This document shows, piece after piece, positions 11,831 to 33,955 of a stretch of DNA of 64,000 nucleotides (positions are counted from its first letter, which is position 1; each line of letters opens with the position of its first letter). The DNA lies in contig OW240920.1 of NCBI GenBank assembly GCA_933207985.1, positions 149,451,826 to 149,515,825 on the forward strand. Direction: 5' to 3'. The position numbers and the translations under genes are program-made. Origin of the DNA: Pelobates cultripes (taxonomy: Eukaryota > Chordata > Amphibia > Anura > Pelobatidae). A model generated the notes under the pieces. It worked only from the letters and a program-made list of their open reading frames with translations, was not told where the DNA came from and made no database searches.

Positions 11831-11912
11831 GCAGTTTATTATTATTTATGAAGCGCCAACAGATTCCGCAGCGCTGTACAATAGATGGACTAACAGACAA
11901 GTTGGGCGCACA
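11831..11912 (-). mobile_element. 3' tail fragment of an L2-like LINE in the myosin leader intron
   Basis: TTATTATTATTTATGAAGCG, then CCGCAGCGCTGTACAAT, GATGGACTAACAGACAAGTT and GGGCGCACAG match, in order, the minus-strand L2 tail at 63125-63222. This is a severely 5'-truncated insertion in the intron before the coding exons. It is too short to code. Confidence 0.75.
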
Positions 11913-12167
11913 GCACACCTGATACTGAGAATCTTACCATGATCTGCAGGTCAGGGCAAGCTGTAATTATTAATAATTCAGGTTTTGCACACTTATTAGT
12001 ACATCTATAGGAATGGAGGAAGACATGTTTGAAAACCCAGAAAGCTGATTGTGCTATAATATAATATTCCAATTATTTCTGTCAACATGGCTTTGTCTGC
12101 CAATACGTGTTACATTGTATCCCCTCTATATAACGCTCATTTAATGTGATTACAGAGAGAAACAGCC

Positions 12168-23782
<11,615 letters not shown>

Positions 23783-23879
23783 AGAATTTAGCCTGTTCAG
23801 AAGAATCAGAAATTTGCAGAATGTGAATTTCTTTCTTCTCTAAAATCCCTGTCTTTATTTCATACCTTCTCCAATTATA

Positions 23880-23885
23880 AATAAA
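23880..23885 (+). terminator. MYH: Poly(A) signal AATAAA of the myosin gene
   Basis: AATAAA lies about 100 bp after the TAA stop and is followed by a T/GT-rich stretch (TGTTTTTTTGTGTG) at about 23900-23916, as expected for a downstream element. The 3'UTR is therefore about 110-125 nt, short as in other sarcomeric myosin genes. Confidence 0.85.
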
Positions 23886-23916
23886 CAATTTCTTTTAAAT
23901 GTTTTTTTGTGTGTTT

Positions 23917-24216
23917 TTTTTTATCTGTGTAGGTGGTCAGCTAAAATAAATGTTTATTTGTCATGTCATGTAATTTAAAGAGCAGTTTGGCTGCCTACAT
24001 GAGTTAATGTCAATGCTTCAAGCTGTTCATGGGTAAGTCCCACATTCTTAATTTCAAAATATTCTCTTTTAAACCTCAAATTAACTCAATAATAATGTTG
24101 ACATGTAAGTCACCACATCCTACCTGCTGATCCACTTTCCATGCATACACCAGAGGGCTGAGATATGTAAACTAGAGGTAGTTATAATCTATGTTCTGCG
24201 TTATTCCATATGAATG
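23917..24216. other. Unannotated spacer downstream of the myosin gene
   Basis: AT-rich unique sequence lies between the poly(A) site and the left terminus of a DIRS element. I see no ORF or repeat in it. Confidence 0.6.
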
Positions 24217-24685
24217 AATTTTATTAAGACACGGAGGCTCCTATTATGCTGCACTCTTTCTTTATTTACCTCAGCAGCAAAGAAAAATAACATTAAATCA
24301 GTATAAAAGAAACCAGTAAATAACATGAGGTATATCTTCCTAGCAACAGGAACAGCCAATCAGCATCCTCTTTATAGCATAATGGGTGGTGTCCATTATA
24401 GTACTTCCTCTTTCTTTGCTGCTCACTCAGTTAAGTGACACTGGGTCCCATGGTTCTTAACTGTGGGATCTTTTACTTTACTTTATTCATATCATTACTG
24501 TGGTTAATATAGTTATTATAGTTATTACATTTTAATTATGATATTTTCATGTTTATAAATATATTTAGTTACTTCATTTTAACTTAATTTGATTTATTTA
24601 CTTCATTTGCTTCAGTTATATGCTTTATTGTATATCCTTTGATAATTTCTTTCCCCTCTGACCTCCCTGGCCCCAAGATTACCAT

Positions 24686-25550
24686 TGTGACGGACCGCTG
24701 GCACTCCGACTGAGTACCTCCACCAATCAATGCTCCTAGTGCTCGCTGAGGACTCCAACCGACACCATCAGCACTGCAGACCCCACTTCCAGCGATGCAA
24801 CTGCGCCGGGGTCTCTGCTGTCTCCACCCACCCTGGACCCAAGGCCAGGATCCAGCTTCCAGTGGGTGAACCTCTCTATCCCCAGAGAGCAGGAACAGGA
24901 ACAAGCTCTTAGCAGAACTTAGCGATCATACTCTGGGGAGTATTTCTCCAATCCCCCAAACATGAGCCAAGGCTTGATGCTGGAACAAGACTAATTTACT
25001 GGCACACAGAACTCACAATTTATGCAACACAAAACTCCTCCTCTGGGCCAGGCTAGATAATTGAGTTTCTACAATACACAAAGTTCAATTATATGCTGGC
25101 CAGAAATAATACAGTTTTTACAGCATTCATAACTTCTAAAATATACATCACATTCACATAAAAATTATATATATATAATATATATATTATATATTCACAA
25201 TCAATCCATTCAGGGAAACAACATATCAAAAAATGGCATGAATCAGACCAGGGGTTCAGAAGTTAGTAAAGTATCTTTTGGGGCCTGGCTGGCAGCATGG
25301 CTATCTGGCCCAAACTGGTTTTACAGAGCCCTCTAGCCTGGAGACAATGGGGAAAGTAATCCAATTATCCAGGGATAGAAGCAGACTCCATTGAGCACAT
25401 GTTCCTAGTAAAACACAAAGGGATACAAAAATACATAACTCCTATCATACTGAATTGAACGGGCCAAATCTCCCAGGGTCCATAGTCACAGGGCAGAAGG
25501 CGGGCAAGCAGTCCTCTCCAGGCACAAGTGGCGAAGGGCACTTCGTCACA
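24686..25550. mobile_element. Solo LTR, 865 bp, with 5-bp target duplication ACCAT
   Basis: The sequence begins TGTGACGGACC and ends CTTCGTCACA (TG...CA termini). It is flanked by the direct repeat ACCAT at 24681-24685 and 25551-25555. Its interior resembles the LTRs at 51879-52941 and 54881-55946 (ATCAATCCATTCAGGG, AACAACATAT, GGGGTTCA), so it belongs to a related family. No internal region is left, as expected after LTR-LTR recombination. It lies inside DIRS element 1 and is younger than it. Confidence 0.85.
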
Positions 25551-26038
25551 ACCATCAATTGGGGCTCAGGGACATCTTTGAGGATCTTTATCTCCTGAAT
25601 AGTGCCATTGTGCTGTTTTTTCCCTTCATTTATCTGTCTGGCTGCTTCTCTGCCACCAACTGCTAGAAATCCAAGTTGGGGTTTATTTGTAGTGGCAGCT
25701 CCTGTGTTTTTATATTACAATTGCTATATTTTCACTATTGTGAGTACTTTCATTTCTTTATCCTGTTTAGTTATTTATTTATTTTTTACTTGAGGGTTAC
25801 TCAACCCTTTCCTTTTGGTATTATTTTACTTTATTCATCCTCTTAGGTTTGTTTGTAAATTTATGATGCAGTCTGACGGGATCTTTCTGTGCCTTCTGGG
25901 TCTACTGCAAACATGCAGATTAATGTAGAAGCCTCTCCAGGTATCTCTTGAGATGAGGCTGAATTTCTGCTTTACTGATCCTGCTGACATGCAGGCTTTA
26001 ATTGACACTTCCATGGCAAAAGCAAGGACAAGGCCCTG

Positions 26039-26847
26039 GTGTCAGGCCGCAATGCCTCATATAAGGCTAAACACTCCTCCAAAACAATAGAGATAGACAG
26101 TACCATACCTGTCATGGATGGCGCGATTAATTTACCACCGCGCAAAAGAGCTACTAGTCGGGCAAAATTGACTAGACTTTGGAAAAAGGCAAAAGCCCAA
26201 TTGAACTCTGAATCCGAACTCAGTGATATTGAGGAGGAGTTCCCCGAGTTCTATATGGAGGTGTACCTGTACTCACACCTGCTCTGCTTCAGCCTGACCG
26301 CCACGCCTCATGTAAGGCTAAACACTCCTCCAAAACAACAGCCATCTGTCACGGATGGCACTATTAATTTACCACCGCGCAAAAGAGCTACTAGTCGGGC
26401 AAAATCGACTAGACTTTGAAAAAGGGCAAAAGCCCAATTGAACTCTAAATCTGAGCTCAGGTATATTGAGGAGGAGTTCCCTGAGTACTATATGGAGGTG
26501 TATCTGTACTTACACCTGCTCTGCTTCAGCCTGGCCACAAGGCCTCATGTAAGGCTAAACACTCCTCCAAAACAATAGAGATGTACAGTTCCATACCTGT
26601 CATGGATGGCGCGATTAATTTACCACCGCGCAAAAGAGCTACTAGTCGGGCAAAATCAACTAGACTTTGGAAAAGGGCAAAAGCGCAACTGAACTCTGAA
26701 TCTGAGCTCAGTGATATTGAGGAGGAGTTCCCTGAGTCCTATATGGATGATTCAGAGGATATTTCTGATCCTGATTATGAAATTACTGATGAAGAGGATG
26801 CTAATCCCGTTTGGGATACACGTCCTGTTAAACCTACCAAGATTTAG
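26039..26847 (+). pseudogene. DIRS gag-like ORF with an internal triplication
   Basis: A basic/acidic peptide block (GAINLPPRKRATSRAK followed by LNSESELSDIEEEFPE) occurs three times, starting near 26120, 26350 and 26600. The DNA unit of about 235-254 bp is repeated with it, each copy introduced by CTCATRTAAGGCTAAACACT. Stops and shifts separate the copies, and the last runs to 26847. It sits where DIRS elements carry their first (gag-like) ORF. No zinc knuckle is seen. Confidence 0.65.
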
Positions 26848-27664
26848 GTAGATTATGTGGTCTCAGGGACACCGATAGGATCTTGGACACTCAATGTGAA
26901 CCCCTATTCGAACCTGACGACCTATGTCAACCAGTGGTCTCCTCAGACCATGTAGCCAAATATTGCATCCACAGTACGCAAGCCTTTTGAGAAGGCAAAG
27001 TGAAATAAATTGCGGGCTGAATGGCCACTCCAAACAGTCCCTGATGACTCATGTAAAACGCTATCTGTCGATCCTAAGATCATTCAATTCCTGAGTAAGA
27101 CAGGATGGAAGCCATCTAAAGGCTTAGATTTTCATTGCAAAACTGTCGGGATAAAATCATGGGCATCTTTGGCTCAGCAGCCAAAATCTTTGAGGCAGTA
27201 GAGGATGATCTAGAATTAGATTGCGCCATCTTAAGTGGTTAGATCCAGAGAGTGATTTAAGTTGGCAACGCCAACAATGCGGTTGTCACAGAACGCCACA
27301 AATCAATCTTGCTCAAGATTGAGCCCAAACGTTTAACTATGTCTCTAAACGAGCCAGCTAACACAGGCAAACGGTTTTCTCTTTGGGGACAACTTTGTAA
27401 AAGAATTGGCTCCTTTGTCCGGCTAAACAAACAGAAGTTCTTTTAGACAGAACCAAGGCTCTTATACTTGTCGAGCTGATTTCTTTTAACAATGCACTAT
27501 ACAAACCTCCTTCCCACAAAGTGCTCGACCCTGGGTTGTTAGTGGCCTAAGAGGTGCTCCTAAGAAGTCTTCACAATTTCCATTCTTCCTTACTAATAGT
27601 GTGGGGTAGGCTCACACATTTTTCCCATGAATGATCCCTCATTTCATCAGATGCTTTGGTTCTT

Positions 27665-27868
27665 CACACTGTGAAAGGGTATTTATCTGTTCTTATCTGC
27701 CGTCACATTCTATGTTTCTATAGTAAAGGAGTTTAAGCATGCGTGGGATAGGCATAAGGCTATCCTAACTATAAGATAAGACTAGGGACTAATGAAAGTA
27801 TTTAGAAAATTGGGCAGACTAGATGGGCCGAATGGTTCTTATCTGCCGTCACATTCTATGTTTCTATG
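27665..27868 (+). mobile_element. CR1-like LINE 3' tail fragment
   Basis: AAGGAGTTTAAGCATGCGTG, GGATAGGC and GACTAGATGGGCCGAATGG match, in reverse complement, the end of the CR1 element at 46249-46462. The segment TTATCTGCCGTCACATTCTA is present twice (27692-27711 and 27839-27858), followed by the TTCTATG-type short repeat of CR1 ends. It is inserted in DIRS element 1, between the gag-like and RT parts. Confidence 0.7.
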
Positions 27869-27869
27869 T

Positions 27870-29374
27870 TCTATTGCACAGACTTCCTTTCTCTACCTGT
27901 TCAATGTTCCTCATCAAGGGAAATTGTTTTTTCCCCAATGAGACGCAGACCTTGTCTCCGTGGACAATCAATCGTAGAGATTCCGGCTCATACCCTGGGT
28001 TACGTGAGCAACCTTTTCTTGTTTCCCAAAAAAGGCAAAGGTATCCATCCAGCGATAAATTTGAGACTGCTCAATAGTTATGAGCATATCAGCACTTCCA
28101 AGATTGGATGGCCAAATTGGATCTGCAGGATGCATATCTCACAGTGCCTCTCCCAGTACAACATCAAGATCAAGAACTTCCTGCAATTTACATGGTAGGG
28201 CAGTAAATAGAAGTTCAGGTGCCTCCCATTCGGACTGTCTTCGGCTCCATGGTGCTTTACCAAGCTCACGTCTTATCATATATTTAGACGGCATTTTTAT
28301 TCTGGCTCAGTCTATTCAATTAATCCGGACCTTGCATGGACTTTGACTCTGTTAGAGAACCTAGGCTTCCTGATCAATTGGGAGACATCCATTATCGTTC
28401 CCACGCAACAAATCAAATTTCTGGATTATATTGGATTATTGTAGATTCTACCCTTCAAACTCTACACCTTCCGGTGGCAAAATTAGCCAATATCAAGAAG
28501 GAGATAGGCGAACACTAGCAACCTCTCAACTCTCTCTCAAACAACTGTTGAGAATGTTAGGCCTTCTAGCAGCATCTATACAGGCAATTTTTCCAGGTCC
28601 TCATGGCTATCGAGCCCTACAATGATTACAAACTTCATCTCAAGGGCAGCGCATCATACACAGATATGGTAACTCTGGACTTAGGAGCGGAGGATGAACT
28701 CCAATGGTGGCTTCTTCACATGGAAGCTTGGAATAAGCGCACCATATTTTGTACAGCTCCAGATTTGATAATCAAATCCGACGCAGGTTTGCACGGTTGG
28801 GGTGCTCAATGCGGAACTATTTCCACCAAGGGCAGATAATCAAACCTGGAATCAACACTCCACATCAATTGTTTGGAACATCTGGCAGGTTCCTTTGCAG
28901 TCCACAGTTTCTCCCCAACTCAATCCCAATGCACTATCCTTCTGAAGATGGACAACGTGTCAGCAGTCCGCTACATCAATCACTTGGAGGCATAAATACA
29001 AAACTCTGACCTACATGCCTCATGATTGCTGGCAATTTTGCCTGAGACACGGCATTTCAGTCACAGCAGAATATATTCAAGGTCTCTCCAACACTAAGGC
29101 TGATTGGTATTCACGCCAACTCAGAGATTCCAGCGACTGGCACTTGGATTCCATGGTCTTCCAAGACATCTGGAACCTATGGGGTCTATTGGAAATAGAT
29201 CTTTTCGCTTCTCGTTTGAATGCTCAACTTTTCAGTTGGAGACCAGATCCGATAGCACTGGCTATGAATGGCAGATGGCATAGTTGGTGCATGAAATTAA
29301 ATTTAAATCCCATATCGGCTCCTTTTATGTCTGTCCTCCATTTTTCTGACTTCTATGATGAAGGTAAAGCCTAA
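27870..29374 (+). pseudogene. DIRS element 1 reverse transcriptase / RNase H remnant
   Basis: Fragments in several frames match the intact RT at 39470-40999: GYVSNLFLFPKKGKGIHPAI (27990-28050), LDLQDAYLTVPL, CLPFGLSSAPWCFTKL (near 28230), AIFPGPHGYRALQ (near 28590) and RNase H-like DAGLHGWGAQCG (near 28780-28815). These are followed by NTKADWYSRQLRDSSDWHLD and DLFASRLNAQLFSW (29090-29240). Frame changes and stops interrupt it repeatedly, so it is non-functional. Confidence 0.8.
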
Positions 29375-29486
29375 CACACTGTGGACCTTACCGATCGTCC
29401 ATTTCTGCTGGCCATCAAAGTTTCGATTGGGCGCCCGTCGGTTGACATCCTGTCATATATTGACTTCTCTGAGTAATATGGTTTGC

Positions 29487-30008
29487 TCATCCACCCTTAC
29501 CACGATACTCTGTCTTGTGGGACATCTCTATTGTTTTGAATTTTTTTCTTGCAAGAGGTTTTTCTGACATACAAGCTCTTGAGGTGGTTGCTCGTTCCTT
29601 TACTCCAGAAGGTGTCCTCTTTGACATTTCACGGAGGACAAAAACCTCCTCTAAAATCAATTTTACCCAGTTTTCCCTGATAGATCTCTCCTTTGTCCTG
29701 TTGCATACTAATGGGTGTGTTAACATCGTTCCACTACGTTACAGAATCCTTTGAAACAGGAACTCTTCATCTCCTTCCAAAAGTCGCCTCTTCCGGTGTC
29801 TACTCTAGCCTGGTGGGTCAAATACATTATGTTTCTAGCAGGTATTGATACCTATGTGTCTGTGCCTCATTCGGTTCGTGCGGCAATGGCTTCTAAGGCT
29901 TCCTCGATTGGTTGTCGCTTGGAGGATATTATGAGAGCGGCTGGTCTTCGGAGTCTACATTCCATGATTTCTACTTTAGACCTATTCAACACTTCACAGG
30001 AGACATAA
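29487..30008 (+). pseudogene. DIRS element 1 tyrosine recombinase remnant
   Basis: Two overlapping frames carry recombinase segments: SDIQALEVVARSFTPEGVLF followed by DISRRTKTSSK (29515-29754), and PHSVRAAMASKASSIG followed by LEDIMRAAGLRSL (29751-30008). They align with SVSPEGVTFRVSRRTKSDS and HSVRGAAASSAFSAGASLTD in DIRS element 2. The HxxR box is kept. A stop/frameshift near 29750 separates the halves, and the nucleophile tyrosine region is degraded. Confidence 0.75.
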
Positions 30009-30026
30009 TTTCACAGGTTTGAACTA

Positions 30027-30130
30027 GCATAATAGGAGCCTCCGTGTCTTAATAAAATTTACAGATTTTACTATTAACATGACGTAAAGTCATGATTTTA
30101 TTAATGACACGGAGGCGAGTATTATCCCTT
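30027..30130. repeat. Internal complementary region of DIRS element 1
   Basis: The first part (GGAGCCTCCGTGTCTTAATA) is the complement of the left terminus at about 24218-24238. The second part (TTACAGATTTTACTATTAAC through GGCGAGTATTAT) is the complement of the right terminus at about 30596-30667. This junction is the family's template for rebuilding full-length ends during circle formation. Confidence 0.8.
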
Positions 30131-30669
30131 CCTCCCATCCCTGGAGGTTTGGTCTTCTCTGGGTAAGTTGACTTCATGGTAAGTCTTTTTTGATTACTGG
30201 GTTTTATTCTTGTTAATGACTGTCAAGAGCTTAAGGTTTGACTAAACTGAATTTCATGTTATGTGTATTTATCTGATATTCCATGTAATGCGAATTTATG
30301 CATAAATCCAGTTTTATACTTGGATATTACCATATTCTCCTTCTCTTCCAGCTTGACTTCGAGATCCAGTTTAAGGCTCGTATGCCCTCTAATTGGAGCC
30401 CACTTTTTATTTGGATTTGTTGTCCTTGTTCGGGATCGCAAGAAAGAGGAAGTAGTATACTGGACACTGCCCATTATGCTATAAAGAGGATGCTGATTGG
30501 CTGTTCCTGTTGCTAGGAAGATATACCTCATGTTATTTACTGGTTTCTTTTATACGGATTTAATGTTATTTTTCTTTGCTGCTGAGGTAAAGAGTGCAGC
30601 ATAATACTCGCATCCGTGTCATTAATAAAATCATGACTTTATGTCATGTTAATAGTAAAATCTGTAAAT

Positions 30670-32062
30670 TTAGATGGAAAACCAAGAATCCAGACATTGA
30701 ATGTGCCTGACAGCAGCTGATTCTAAAAGTTTGTGCAGTTATTGTATGAATACAGACACATGCAATGCATCAATAATACTGAAAAGCCAAATATGGATAG
30801 TGAGAAAGACTGAACGTCAGAGTAGTGCAGGCAAGCCACTATATATAGGGATGCATTCCCTGTATCCCTAAACCAAATGTGCAAACAAAACTGTATATAC
30901 CATACAGAAATAGGGCGCCACTTATCACAAAAGAAAAATGCTGAATATAGTTACCCTCCAGCAGATGGACATGGAACATTTACATGAAAAGAAATAGAAA
31001 AAAAGAAAACATCATCGTGCAAACTTTAATTAAGAAATGGTAAAACATATAGGATAAAAACACTCACAAACGATGTGGCACAATTGAAAACCTTCAATAT
31101 GTGCTTAAAAGCTGGTGCCTCAAATAGGCTGAAACTCCCGGTTAGGCAATCTGTGTAGTGGTCTCTGCAAAACTGCAAAGAGAGATGGACCAAGGTATTC
31201 ACCACCAGATGCTTCAACTGTCCGGGTAGAAAGCTGCTCAACGTGTTTCGTCTATTCCAATGTTCAGACTTCTTCAGGAGCTTGTGTGAGTCTTCTTAGT
31301 TCGGCATTTAAATATGCCGAGTGGGGTCCCATCTGTGTGTCTGCGCATGCACAACCGGACGCAGACGTGATGACATACCATCCGTCAGCGTCCATCGCGC
31401 ATGTGTGTTCCACCATGGAACGCAGGCAAACTTTATTGTTCTAAGCGCCAGGGACAGCATCCGAACTTACATTAAAAAAAAGCCAATATGTGCCCCAATG
31501 CTATAGTATATTGGGTGCACATATTAGGAGTGTTCTGAAAACTTAAAACCTCAAATAAATCATTATCTAAGAGAGAGAGAAAATGTCATGTGTGTAGAAA
31601 CAGTATATATGAATCCAACATACCGTCATGATGAAGAACACAATCCAAACAGAAAGGACAATTAGAACAGCTACAATAATCAATAATATTTGGTAAATTT
31701 TATATAGTGTAAATAAACAGTACATATTTGTTAAAAAACATAGTTTTTTTAAAAACATAGTTTTTTAAAAAACATGGTCCTTAAACAAGCATAATCTTAA
31801 AAAGGCGTAATCTTTACCAAACAAAATCTTCAAAAAACTAAAATCCCCCCCCCCAAAAACGAAAATCCCCCCCAAAAACAGAATTTTAAAACAGAATTTT
31901 AAAACAAAATTCTTAAAAGACATAACTGCATAATATTTAAAATCGCATTGTCTTCCAAAACACAATAGAAAGGACATAATAGAGAAAAGTAGTTACAAAA
32001 GAGACATAATTTAAATTAAAATTTAAATTAAAATGGACAAAAATGGCTCAATATAAAACATA
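30670..32062 (-). mobile_element. Presumed 3' part of the Penelope-like element, non-coding
   Basis: No protein is recognisable here. I assign it to the Penelope-like element by position: removing the Ngaro (32063-37162) and DIRS (37295-42201) insertions places it directly downstream of that element's GIY-YIG end. It also carries a hammerhead-like motif (31236-31281) of a kind known in the terminal repeats of Penelope-like elements. The AT-rich part at 31560-32060 (repeated AAAACATAG and CATAATCTTA words) seems to continue at 37163-37294. The assignment is an inference; 30670-31200 could be host spacer. Confidence 0.4.
31236..31281 (-). ncRNA. Candidate type I hammerhead ribozyme motif (degenerate)
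   Basis: Read on the minus strand from 31281, there is GCTC (stem I), core CTGAAGA, an extra A, stem II GTCT...AGAC with a 12-nt loop, core GAA, then stem III AC/GT with a 2-nt loop. The cleavage-site T at 31240 follows, then GAGC, which pairs with the opening GCTC. The core agrees with CUGANGA...GAAA, and all three stems form. The weak points are the unpaired A at 31270 and the tiny stem III, although short stem III is typical of Penelope-type hammerheads. Activity is uncertain. Confidence 0.4.
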
Positions 32063-32447
32063 TATAACATTTGTGTTCTCATATGATATGGAATACGCTG
32101 GTGAAGAGGAATAAATAAAAGGAAATAGTCGGTTGAGGTGTGCCGAAACCGATGTATGCTGTAGGCCGGTAAATAAAGTGGGCTTACATAGAGTAAAAAT
32201 ATAACTAATGGGAATGGAGGGTGGGCCTGTTCGTCTAGACCAACGAAGGTAAGTAAGGGAAGGGGGAGTCCCTTAAGTAGGTCTATAACCCCTCCCACAA
32301 CTTCAGGCCATGCCTTCCAATTCGTGTTCGGGGCATTCTCATATGATATGGAATACGCTGGTGAAGAGAAATAAATAAAAGGAAATAGTCGGCTGAGGTG
32401 TGCCGAAACCAATGTAGGCTGTAGGCTGGTAAATAAAGTGGGCAAAA
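32063..32447 (-). repeat. B1-A2-B2 block of the Ngaro element
   Basis: The B repeat occurs twice, at about 32063-32215 and 32335-32447, recognisable by GATATGGAATACGCTGGTGA and GAGGTGTGCCGAAACC. Between them lies A2 (32228-32322), a close copy of 37070-37162. B1 and B2 differ at several positions, so the copy is not fresh. Confidence 0.85.
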
Positions 32448-32500
32448 AGAGATAAATCAAAGAAAACATTTATTCAGAAAACATAGTACATTATTACATA

Positions 32501-33130
32501 TTAAGTAGACATCTTAATGAAAGCCCTCCTAATCTCTTGGATTGGGTGTGGGATGTAAGTGGCGTAAGCAGAGGACTTCCAGCGACCCAGTGTCTTAATC
32601 ACGTGTGCTAGAATGTCTTGGCTAGAGGCCATGGAGGCCGCTCCGATTCTGAAGGAGTGCCCTGAGTAGTTGCTAGGATTTAGACCAAGTCTGGTGATAA
32701 GCATACGGATATAAAGCATGAATTTTGCAGTGGTAAGAATTGCATCGTGTAGCGGTTTTGTGGTGCGTGTTGGTGTTGTGGCTAAGAAAGTGTCTAGTAC
32801 TTTCACCGGACACCAATTGTTCCCTGTGGGGTAGTAGGTTATGTGATCCGGTTCCCCCATCTGACTTGTTTTGGTCTTAGGTAGGGTCAGGATGTAGTAG
32901 TCTGTGTGTTTCATGAGGTAAGAAGTGAGGAGGCACCCTTGGTGAATTCTCGTGGTCTAAGAAACCCATAAAAAGCTAGATAAATGGCGGTTTTAATGAC
33001 CGCGTTCGTATGGGGTTCAAATGGTGTGTGGTCGAGTAGGTCGGACAAGGATTTGAACATTTTAATGTCAATGGCAAGTCTCTTGAGTGTTGCAGGGCCG
33101 TCCCGCTTTTGCTATGCCTTTCAGTAGTGT
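32501..33130 (-). pseudogene. Ngaro tyrosine recombinase (integrase)
   Basis: On the minus strand, box A (YLAFYGFLRPREFTKG, first catalytic Arg) lies at about 32945-32995. A frameshift near 32914 follows, then a 137-codon frame to 32501 with KTKTSQMG, SGHSFRIGAAS (catalytic His and Arg), LGRWKSSAYATYI (Trp/His position and candidate nucleophile Tyr) and the end RRAFIKMST. The family cuts and joins circular cDNA into the genome. Only one or two frame breaks are visible. Confidence 0.8.
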
Positions 33131-33374
33131 TCGGATGGGGTAAGAAGTTAAGAACCCTTTGTGGTTAGGGAAGGAGCAATAGTATTATGTGAGAATTTAA
33201 ATTTAAGGTGGCAAAAAGATGCAAAAGCTATCAGTGAAGAAACCTCAAACCAGTTGGCTAGGTGATGGTCAGACATGAATTGTTTGTACAAGTGAAAAGC
33301 TCTGCGATACGCGTGTTGAGTGCTGGTGGATAAGGCTAACTTGGTGAGAACGTGGCTGTGCTGAAGTAGTTCAT

Positions 33375-33613
33375 CTACTCCATGATAAGGTCTTGGAAAA
33401 TTGGAGCTGGGGTTGCCACACGAGCTGCCGAGGGTAGGGACAGTCTGAAAGCCTGAAATTGTAAGCGAGATAGTTGGTCAGCTGCCATGTTGTATATGCC
33501 GGGAACATGGGAGCATACAATGTGGAACTGATGGGTAGCTGCCAGCCATGTCAGTTTCCTAAGGAAACTCATAATCGCCAAGGAGGAAGAGCGACTCTTA
33601 TTGATAATGTGGC
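33375..33613 (-). pseudogene. Ngaro RNase H-like fragment
   Basis: The minus-strand frame contains HIINKSRSSSLAIMSFLRKL, HQFHIVCSHVPGIYN and MAADQLSRLQ, matching the end of a DIRS-order RNase H domain (the V.G..N..AD.LSR motif). It is cut at its N-terminal side by the LTR-like insertion at 33614, so the central RT/RNase H part is missing or displaced. Confidence 0.7.
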
Positions 33614-33955
33614 TGTAGCGGAGATACAATATTCCCCAGGCTATCTCCGCTTATAATCCAAGTGAGGCTCAGGAACAAGTAAATTGTAAATCCACAGGCA
33701 AGGTTTCCAGCAGGCAAAATAATCCAACAGTATCCCCACAGCAATCCCAATAACTGGACGACACACAGCATCAGGAGCAGAACTGACCACCTTTATTCCA
33801 CAGTGCCTTATATAGCATGCTCCCACGCAAGGGAGGGATTTTCAACAATTAGTACAGTACCCAATCCGGCATTAGTAACCTCACACACATCTCCTCCCCT
33901 CAGCCTGCATCATAATCCCCTTATACTCCATTCGATGGAGCCCTGCGGACGGTCA
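33614..33955. mobile_element. LTR-like insertion inside the Ngaro coding region
   Basis: It begins TGTAGCGGAGATAC, with a nearby complement TATCTCCGCT, like the minus-strand start of the solo LTR at 44742 (TGTAGCGGAG...TATCTCCGCT). It also shares GGACGACACACAG with 60251-60263. A possible end is GGTCACA near 33955. I could not find a convincing target duplication, so the right boundary is uncertain. Confidence 0.45.

Larger units (their letters stand above)
24217..30669 (+). mobile_element. DIRS-type tyrosine-recombinase retrotransposon 1, decayed, with nested insertions
   Basis: The terminal inverted repeats match: 24217-24420 reappears as its reverse complement at 30420-30640 (ACGGAGGCTCCTATTATGC against GCATAATACTCGCATCCGT). 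At 30027-30130 an internal complementary region joins the complements of both termini (CTCCGTGTCTTAATAAAAT, then ACATGACGTAAAGTCATG, then GACACGGAGGCGAG). This is the layout of DIRS elements, which replicate through a circular intermediate and integrate by tyrosine recombinase without target duplication. Between the termini, in + orientation, are gag-like, RT/RNase H and recombinase remnants, all full of stops and shifts. A solo LTR (24686-25550) and a CR1 tail (27665-27868) inserted later. Confidence 0.85.
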
